Source: Bacteroidota bacterium
Lineage (GTDB): Bacteria; Bacteroidota; Bacteroidia; Cytophagales; Cyclobacteriaceae
Length of the DNA stretch: 10,726 bases
NCBI GenBank assembly: GCA_003242315.1
Contig: QGUY01000130.1
Span: 1-10,726 of the forward strand
Direction of reading: 5' to 3'
The notes beneath the pieces were generated by a model that did not search any database, was not told the origin of the DNA, and saw only the letters and a program-made list of their open reading frames with translations. The translations under genes were made by a program, and so were the position numbers. Within the stretch, counting starts at the first letter, position 1. Each line of letters begins with the position of its first letter. Below, piece after piece: positions 5,853 to 10,726 of the stretch.

Positions 5853-8831
5853 ATGAACAAAGTATTGAAATGGACCCTGATCGTTCTGGGTAGCTTTTTC
5901 CTCATCATACTCCTGGCTGCTTTTATTATCCCGGTAGTCTTCAAAGATGATATTCGCAGGGCCGTAGATGCGGAACTCGCAAAGTCGGTAAACGCCGATA
6001 TTGTTCTGGACACCGACGATTTCAGCCTGTCGCTGTTCCGCCATTTTCCGAACGTTACGGTTCAGATGGAAAATCTTGGCGTGATCAATCGCGAACCCTT
6101 CGAGGGAGAAGTCCTTTTCGCGACGGAGCGCCTTGAGGTTGTGATCAACCTGTCAGAGATTCTTTTCGGTGATCAGCTGCGCATTAACGGAATTCGCCTG
6201 GTCCGACCGATTATAAACATCAAGGTACTGGAAGATGGCAGGGCGAACTATGACATTGCCATGCCATCGGCAGACACAGTTGCCGAAGAGTCCAGCAGTG
6301 AATTCTCCTTTGCCATCAATCGATGGGAAGTGATCGACGCGGATGTCGTGTATGACGACAAGTCTATTCCCTTCACCCTTACCTTGAAAGGATTAGACCA
6401 TGAGGGGAGTGGTGATTTTTCAAACGTACAGTTCGATCTTACCACACACTCTACGGTGGATACACTTACCGTTGCGTACGACGGTACGGAGTATGTCACG
6501 AACAAGAAAGCACAAATTGAAGCTGTACTTGGCATCAGCGAGAATTATTCCCTTTACACCTTCCGGCAGAATGTTGTCAAGATAAACGACTTCCTCACCA
6601 CCTTCGATGGCTGGTTCCGGATGAATGAAGACAACTACGAAATGGATATTACCTTCAAGACTCCTGAGAATACCTTCAAGAGTTTGTTGTCGCTTGTTCC
6701 CGGAATGTATACCAGCAGCTTTGAAGGCATCGAGGCCGATGGCGATGTTGCCTTTAACGGAATGGTGAAAGGAACCTACAGTGAAAATCAAATGCCGGCA
6801 TTCAACATTGCCCTCCAGGTAAACGATGGAAGGTTCAAATATCCCGATCTGCCGCAGCCGGTTGAAAAGATTAATGTTGACCTCGTGGTTGACAACAAGG
6901 ATGGTGTGATCGAAAACACCTCGATCGATCTCAGGAAATTCCAGATGAATTTTGGGTCCAATCCTATCGAAGCACGCGCCACGATCGCCAACCTTCGAGA
7001 CTACCGCATGGATGCGAACGTGCTGGCGCAGGTCAACCTCGAAGAGCTGATGCGTGTGTTCCCGATGGAGGGGCTTGAACTTAAGGGTAATTATTCTCTT
7101 GATCTGAAAGCAAAGGGTGTTTATGACTCAGTGCGGAACATTATGCCGTCGATCGATGCCCGAATGGTGCTTGCCAACGGTTATGTCAAGTCCGACTCAT
7201 TGCCCACGCCGTTACAGGATCTGAAGTTTAAGGCGACGGTAAGCAATCAGTCGGGCAGAATGCAGGACACCCGCATCAACGTAGAAGACTTTTCAATGCT
7301 TCTGGAGGGCGAACGGCTAACAGCCAATCTCGCCCTTGAGGACCTTGTCGACTACAAATGGGATCTCGATGTAAGGGGTGCCATCAACCTCGAAAAGATG
7401 ATGAAAATATTTCCGCAGGAAGGCATGAGCCTTTCCGGGAAAGTGTTGGCCGACATCACTACGAAAGGTCGATACTCTGATCTGAAGGCAGAACGGTACG
7501 ATCGTATGCCGACAAGCGGCTCTGCATCCCTGGAAGGCTTTACGTATGCTTCGAAAGACCTTCCTTATCAGGTAACGATAAGCCGGGCGGCGATGAATTT
7601 TGATCCGCGTCAGATCAACCTGCGGGAACTGACAGGTACGATTGGCAAGAGCGATTTCGCTGTCAATGGATCAGTGCTCAACTACATTGGATATGTGCTC
7701 GGTAAAGGCGAGACCATCCGCGGCGTTGTCAACTTCAACTCGAAGTTGCTCGATCTGAATGAATTCATGACGGATAGCGAAGAGACGACCGCTGATACTT
7801 CAAGCTACGGTGTAATTCCCGTTCCTCACAATATTGACTTTGTGCTTCATTCCTCTGTAGGACGTGCGCGGTTCATGGATTTCAATATCACGGACGCGAG
7901 CGGCGATATTGTCGTTAAAGATGGCGTTGCCAATCTACGCGGGTTGAAGTTCAAGATGCTCGGAGGAGCATTCGCCATGAACGGGACGTACGATCCGAGA
8001 AACCTCGCGCATCCGAAATACGACGTAGACATAAAGGTCGAAGGATTGTCCATCCAACAGGCTGCGAATTCACTTACTCTCGTGCGCACCTATGCTCCTA
8101 TTGCCGGACTGGTACAAGGCAACTTCTCGACCGACTTCAAACTTAGCGGCGAACTGACGCCCACCATGTCGCCGAACCTCGGCACCGTCAACGCAGAGGG
8201 TCTCATTCGCATCGCACAAGCTGCCCTCACGCAATCAAAACTTATAGCTGGCGTGACGTCTCTGACAAAACTCGATAACACAGACCAGGTTACATTGCGT
8301 GACGTACTGATGTCAGCTACCATTACCAATGGTCGACTGAGCGTCAAACCTTTCGACATCAGGATAGGAGACTATAAGACGTCTGTTGCTGGTAGTACGG
8401 GCCTCGACGGGTCGATCGACTATACACTCACCATGAATGTCCCTGCAGGGAAAATGGGTTCGCAGCTGCAACAGTTTATCAATAAAAATACCGGGTCGAA
8501 CAATCCGACAGACGTTATTCCTGTGACGGTCGCACTGGGTGGGGCTTACGACAATCCGCAATTCCGACTCATTGCCGATGAACAAAAGGCCCAGGTTAAG
8601 GAAGCTGTGGCGAGCGCAGCCAAGGAGCAGGCCAGCAAAGCTATTGGCGAGGCGGTAAAAGGTACTGAAGCTGAGGAAATCGTTAAAGGCTTCCTGGGCG
8701 GTAAGAAAGACACTACCTCGACTGGAGCGGCAACGGACACTGCCGGCACTGCAACGCGCCCGGCTGACGTGAAGGAACAAATCAAGGATGAGGCCCGGAA
8801 GAAGATTCAGGACCTGTTGAAACGAAAGTAA
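5853..8831 (+). CDS. AsmA-family protein (inner-membrane-anchored periplasmic protein)
   Basis: This is a large envelope protein of the AsmA/TamB/YhdP-like superfamily. Members are anchored in the inner membrane by an N-terminal helix and extend a long beta-groove into the periplasm; they are implicated in phospholipid transfer to, and homeostasis of, the outer membrane. Residues 7-30 form the membrane anchor (hydrophobic LIVLGSFFLIILLAAFIIPVV). The AsmA N-terminal signature follows (DFSLSLFRHFPNVTVQMENLGV, near 56-77, then a strand with LRINGIRLVRP). Residues 150-740 are repeated amphipathic beta segments, including a recurring INLEKMMKIFPQEGMSLSG-like motif at 394, 511 and, weakly, 633. Residues about 745-905 match the C-terminal AsmA domain (GNFSTDFKLSGELTP, LDGSIDYTLTMNVPAG). 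Residues 909-992 are a charged tail: helix, Thr/Ala linker, basic helix. The length of 992 is within the broad family range. Its substrate is unknown. It stands alone between the dehydrogenase and a strong terminator. Confidence 0.88.
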   Translation: MNKVLKWTLIVLGSFFLIILLAAFIIPVVFKDDIRRAVDAELAKSVNADIVLDTDDFSLSLFRHFPNVTVQMENLGVINREPFEGEVLFATERLEVVINLSEILFGDQLRINGIRLVRPIINIKVLEDGRANYDIAMPSADTVAEESSSEFSFAINRWEVIDADVVYDDKSIPFTLTLKGLDHEGSGDFSNVQFDLTTHSTVDTLTVAYDGTEYVTNKKAQIEAVLGISENYSLYTFRQNVVKINDFLTTFDGWFRMNEDNYEMDITFKTPENTFKSLLSLVPGMYTSSFEGIEADGDVAFNGMVKGTYSENQMPAFNIALQVNDGRFKYPDLPQPVEKINVDLVVDNKDGVIENTSIDLRKFQMNFGSNPIEARATIANLRDYRMDANVLAQVNLEELMRVFPMEGLELKGNYSLDLKAKGVYDSVRNIMPSIDARMVLANGYVKSDSLPTPLQDLKFKATVSNQSGRMQDTRINVEDFSMLLEGERLTANLALEDLVDYKWDLDVRGAINLEKMMKIFPQEGMSLSGKVLADITTKGRYSDLKAERYDRMPTSGSASLEGFTYASKDLPYQVTISRAAMNFDPRQINLRELTGTIGKSDFAVNGSVLNYIGYVLGKGETIRGVVNFNSKLLDLNEFMTDSEETTADTSSYGVIPVPHNIDFVLHSSVGRARFMDFNITDASGDIVVKDGVANLRGLKFKMLGGAFAMNGTYDPRNLAHPKYDVDIKVEGLSIQQAANSLTLVRTYAPIAGLVQGNFSTDFKLSGELTPTMSPNLGTVNAEGLIRIAQAALTQSKLIAGVTSLTKLDNTDQVTLRDVLMSATITNGRLSVKPFDIRIGDYKTSVAGSTGLDGSIDYTLTMNVPAGKMGSQLQQFINKNTGSNNPTDVIPVTVALGGAYDNPQFRLIADEQKAQVKEAVASAAKEQASKAIGEAVKGTEAEEIVKGFLGGKKDTTSTGAATDTAGTATRPADVKEQIKDEARKKIQDLLKRK

Positions 8832-8857
8832 TCAAAAGCCACTCTTACCCATCTCAG

Positions 8858-8892
8858 ACACCCGAAAAACCGCGTTTTTCGGGTGTTTTTTT
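8858..8892 (+). terminator. Strong intrinsic terminator after the AsmA-family gene
   Basis: ACACCCGAAAAA (8858-8869) and TTTTTCGGGTGT (8875-8886) are exact reverse complements. A further C-G pair inside leaves a three-base CGC loop. An unbroken T run reaches 8892. The hairpin begins 26 bases after the stop codon. It separates the AsmA gene from the adhesin gene. Confidence 0.9.
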
Positions 8893-8942
8893 GTGCCTTT
8901 TTAAGCAGTAACCCCTGTCTACAGCCTTCCATCGCCGCCATC

Positions 8943-8960
8943 TTCCGCCTGTCGGCGGAA
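8943..8960. repeat. Perfect hairpin in the gap before the adhesin gene
   Basis: TTCCGCC (8943-8949) and GGCGGAA (8954-8960) form a seven-pair stem with a TGTC loop, 67 bases before the adhesin start. It could be a leader-RNA hairpin or a dispersed palindrome; the sequence does not decide. A weaker pairing, CCGGCC (8968-8973) with GGCCGG (9000-9005), lies downstream. Apart from the terminator, the remaining 8832-9027 gap shows no gene and no recognisable TAnnTTTG promoter. Confidence 0.4.
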
Positions 8961-9027
8961 ACCTCCCCCGGCCGCCATATCAATAAGCACATGCCCTTTG
9001 GCCGGTATTCAGCAATAACCAACCAAC

Positions 9028-10726
9028 ATGCCTATGAAAAGGACATTTTACGTGCTGATTGCGGTTTGGCTGTTGTTTACGGGTGTGGCCTGGGCCACCG
9101 GCGGGGGTAAAGGCAAGAAACACGAAAAATCGTGCGACGAAAATGACTTTTCTACCCGGGTAATTGAAGCTAAAATCAAAGATAACGGCTGTATTCGCTA
9201 TACGCTTGAAGTTACTCACGACGGTAGAGTATCCCATGCGTTGTCACACTACACCGTTGCCGTATCGTGCGGTAAGGTGTACAATGTCACCAACTCCGAG
9301 GGCTGGAAGATTGAGTACGGGCACGACAAGAAAACCAATCTGACCGGATTCAAGGTTGACGACATACCGAACTTTGGTGAAACCCGCCTCAAGAAGTTCA
9401 CTGTTTCGTTTACCGTCTGCCAGGACAATGGCCGTCATTGTGCTACGAAAGAAGGATGTTGTTATCCAATCGTCGCTTACAAGGCGGGTCAGTGTGTTTA
9501 CTACGATAAACTCGAGGGTGCCTGCCCGATGCCGCCCGATGATCCGCCAGCTTCTGAACTGAAGGCTTCGCTCGAAATTCAGCAAATCGATTGTCATGGA
9601 AATAACAACGGTTCGTTACTCGTAAAGGTTGAACAAGGGAAGGAACCCTACACCTATGTTTGGTCAACTGGCGCCACGACGCCGGGAATTGAAGGTCTTG
9701 CTGCCGGCAACTATGAAGTGACCGTGAAGGACGCCGCGGGATCCGAACTCAAACTTTCCGCAACGATTACTGAACCGGAAGCTCTCCAAATTGCGGGGAC
9801 TGTAACTTCTGAAGGATGTGGTAATGGTAACGGCGCTATTGACATCACCGTTTCTGGTGGAACCGCTCCTTATACGTATCAATGGAGCAATGATCAGACG
9901 ACGGAAGACCTCGCAGATTTACATGCTGGTGCCTACACCGTAATCGTCACTGATGCCAAAGGTTGTACGGCAACTAAGAGTTTTGAAATACTGAACCAGA
10001 ATCAACTAACGGTTACCCTACAGTCTACGCTTCCTGCGTGCGGTCAGAAAAATGGATCTATTACTGTCACCGTCAGTGGCGGTACCGAACCATACACATA
10101 CACCTGGTCTAATGGCGCAACGACAAAAGATCTGACGAACATAGGCGCCGGCACGTACACCGTAACCGTGAAGGATGCGAATGGTTGTTCCGCTCAGCGA
10201 TCGCTGAATATCAAAGAGAACAATACGCTCAAACTGACATGGGTTGTATCGCAAACGAGTTGTCTCGACGACGGGTCAGGCGCTATTGATCTCACTGTAG
10301 AAGGCGGTACGGCTCCATATACGTATACGTGGGATACCGGTCAGACAACAGAAGACATCAGCGGGTTGACAGAAGGCGTTTATCGAGTTACTGTCACGGA
10401 CGCTGCAGGCTGTGAGGCCAGCGCGGTCATGCTCATTACGAAGAAATCCTTCGTTGTCAACGCAAAAGTTACGCAGCCCGCGTGTGACGGCTCCTATGGC
10501 GGTTCGATTGAATTGTTCCCGGCCAACACCGGAGAAACATATACGTATCAGTGGTCGCACGGTCCGACGACGAGCAGTCTTTACGACCTCGAACCCGGAA
10601 CTTATACGGTAAGGGTTACCGATGGTACGGGTTGCTTCCGTGACATTCCCTACGTTATCCTCGAACCTTCGGGGATCACGGCAACCGCCACTGTCACCAA
10701 CACACAGTGCAACGCGGAAGGCGCGT
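9028..10726 (+). CDS. SprB-repeat surface adhesin, 5' part (open at the right edge)
   Basis: This is the start of a large secreted cell-surface protein; SprB and its relatives are adhesins carried by the type IX system and used in gliding or attachment. The 566 residues seen have no stop. A signal peptide spans about residues 1-23 (MKRTF, hydrophobic core, cleavage near AWA|TGG). The ATG at 9034 gives an equally good MKR start two codons later. Residues 26-180 form a domain I cannot name, with nine cysteines (36, 55, 81, 131, 138, 144, 145, 156, 166) and the segments HALSHYTVAVSCG and LTGFKVDDIPNFGE. A short proline- and aspartate-rich linker (PMPPDDPPAS) follows. From residue 183, SprB-type repeats of 74-75 residues carry the consensus GGT.PYTY.WS.G.TT, G.YTV.V.DA.GC. 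The C-terminus, where a type IX sorting signal would lie, is outside the window. The repeat family is clear; the role as adhesin is inferred. Confidence 0.88.
   Translation, partial: MPMKRTFYVLIAVWLLFTGVAWATGGGKGKKHEKSCDENDFSTRVIEAKIKDNGCIRYTLEVTHDGRVSHALSHYTVAVSCGKVYNVTNSEGWKIEYGHDKKTNLTGFKVDDIPNFGETRLKKFTVSFTVCQDNGRHCATKEGCCYPIVAYKAGQCVYYDKLEGACPMPPDDPPASELKASLEIQQIDCHGNNNGSLLVKVEQGKEPYTYVWSTGATTPGIEGLAAGNYEVTVKDAAGSELKLSATITEPEALQIAGTVTSEGCGNGNGAIDITVSGGTAPYTYQWSNDQTTEDLADLHAGAYTVIVTDAKGCTATKSFEILNQNQLTVTLQSTLPACGQKNGSITVTVSGGTEPYTYTWSNGATTKDLTNIGAGTYTVTVKDANGCSAQRSLNIKENNTLKLTWVVSQTSCLDDGSGAIDLTVEGGTAPYTYTWDTGQTTEDISGLTEGVYRVTVTDAAGCEASAVMLITKKSFVVNAKVTQPACDGSYGGSIELFPANTGETYTYQWSHGPTTSSLYDLEPGTYTVRVTDGTGCFRDIPYVILEPSGITATATVTNTQCNAEGA
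9574..10726 (+). repeat. Array of SprB-type repeats (five complete, sixth begun)
   Basis: The units lie at about 9574-9798, 9799-10020, 10021-10242, 10243-10464 and 10465-10689; a sixth starts at 10690. The first cysteine of each unit falls at residues 189, 264, 338, 412, 486 and 561, steps of 75, 74, 74, 74 and 75. Units 2-5 have a second cysteine (313, 387, 462, 536) in the DA.GC-type turn; unit 1 has serine there (GSE). Unit 5 lacks the GGTAP turn and reads NTGETYTYQW. The units are diverged in DNA, so the array is old and not a recent tandem expansion. Confidence 0.88.

Noticed and set aside
8313..8785. Two overlapping minus-strand open frames of 155 and 79 codons at the end of the AsmA gene.
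   Set aside because: They lie wholly inside the conserved AsmA C-terminal domain and tail and lack any recognisable feature; the strong terminator also fits a plus-strand transcript.
9574..10726. A higher-order two-unit period in the SprB repeats (units 1 and 3 alike, 2 and 4 alike).
   Set aside because: Counting identities by eye over the 46-residue core, units 2 and 3 match as well as units 2 and 4 (about 30 each), so no alternating pattern is supported.
9574..10726. A CRISPR array or other DNA repeat, because of the regular spacing of 222-225 bases.
   Set aside because: The period is far too long, the units differ strongly in DNA, and one open frame runs through all of them.
1..10726. 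A defence, phage, toxin-antitoxin or other novel multi-gene system.
   Set aside because: All six genes fit known envelope or metabolic families, none shows nuclease, reverse-transcriptase, integrase or toxin motifs, and no mobile-element ends were seen.

Overview
The window looks like chromosomal DNA of a member of the Bacteroidota, probably the Cytophagales or a neighbouring order. This is inferred from the gene families, not from a marker gene. Evidence includes SprB-type adhesin repeats, OmpA proteins with beta-propeller and carboxypeptidase-regulatory-like domains, an AsmA protein of the Bacteroidetes type and a patatin-type outer-membrane barrel. TAnnTTTG promoter boxes replace the sigma70 type, and there are no clear Shine-Dalgarno sequences. 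All six genes lie on the + strand, and base composition is even, near 50% GC, with no sign of recent transfer.

Layout. 1-1386: the C-terminal half of a patatin-like/BamA-like outer-membrane protein; its frame is broken by a TAA at 40-42. 1387-1497: intergenic, with two candidate promoters. 1498-3525 and 3544-4242: two secreted OmpA-domain proteins 18 bases apart, probably an operon; the first has a PorE-like domain order, and the second looks like a shortened paralogue of its C-terminal half. 4243-4364: intergenic, with a REP-like hairpin. 4365-5771: a class 3 aldehyde dehydrogenase with an intact catalytic set. 5853-8831: a 992-residue AsmA-family envelope protein, followed by a strong intrinsic terminator at 8858-8892. 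9028-10726: the start of a secreted adhesin with an unassigned cysteine-rich N-terminal domain and five complete SprB-type repeats (a sixth begins), running off the right edge.

Theme. Five of the six genes encode envelope proteins. They cover outer-membrane barrel, peptidoglycan anchoring, probable lipid transport or outer-membrane homeostasis, and surface adhesion. The adhesin would be expected to leave the cell through the type IX secretion system, and the first OmpA protein resembles PorE, a component of that system. No secretion core gene is in view, so the link is only suggestive. I saw no CRISPR array, phage, transposase, tRNA, rRNA or defence system. The parts most worth following are the adhesin N-terminal domain, the PorE-like protein without TPRs, and the broken 5' part of the first gene.
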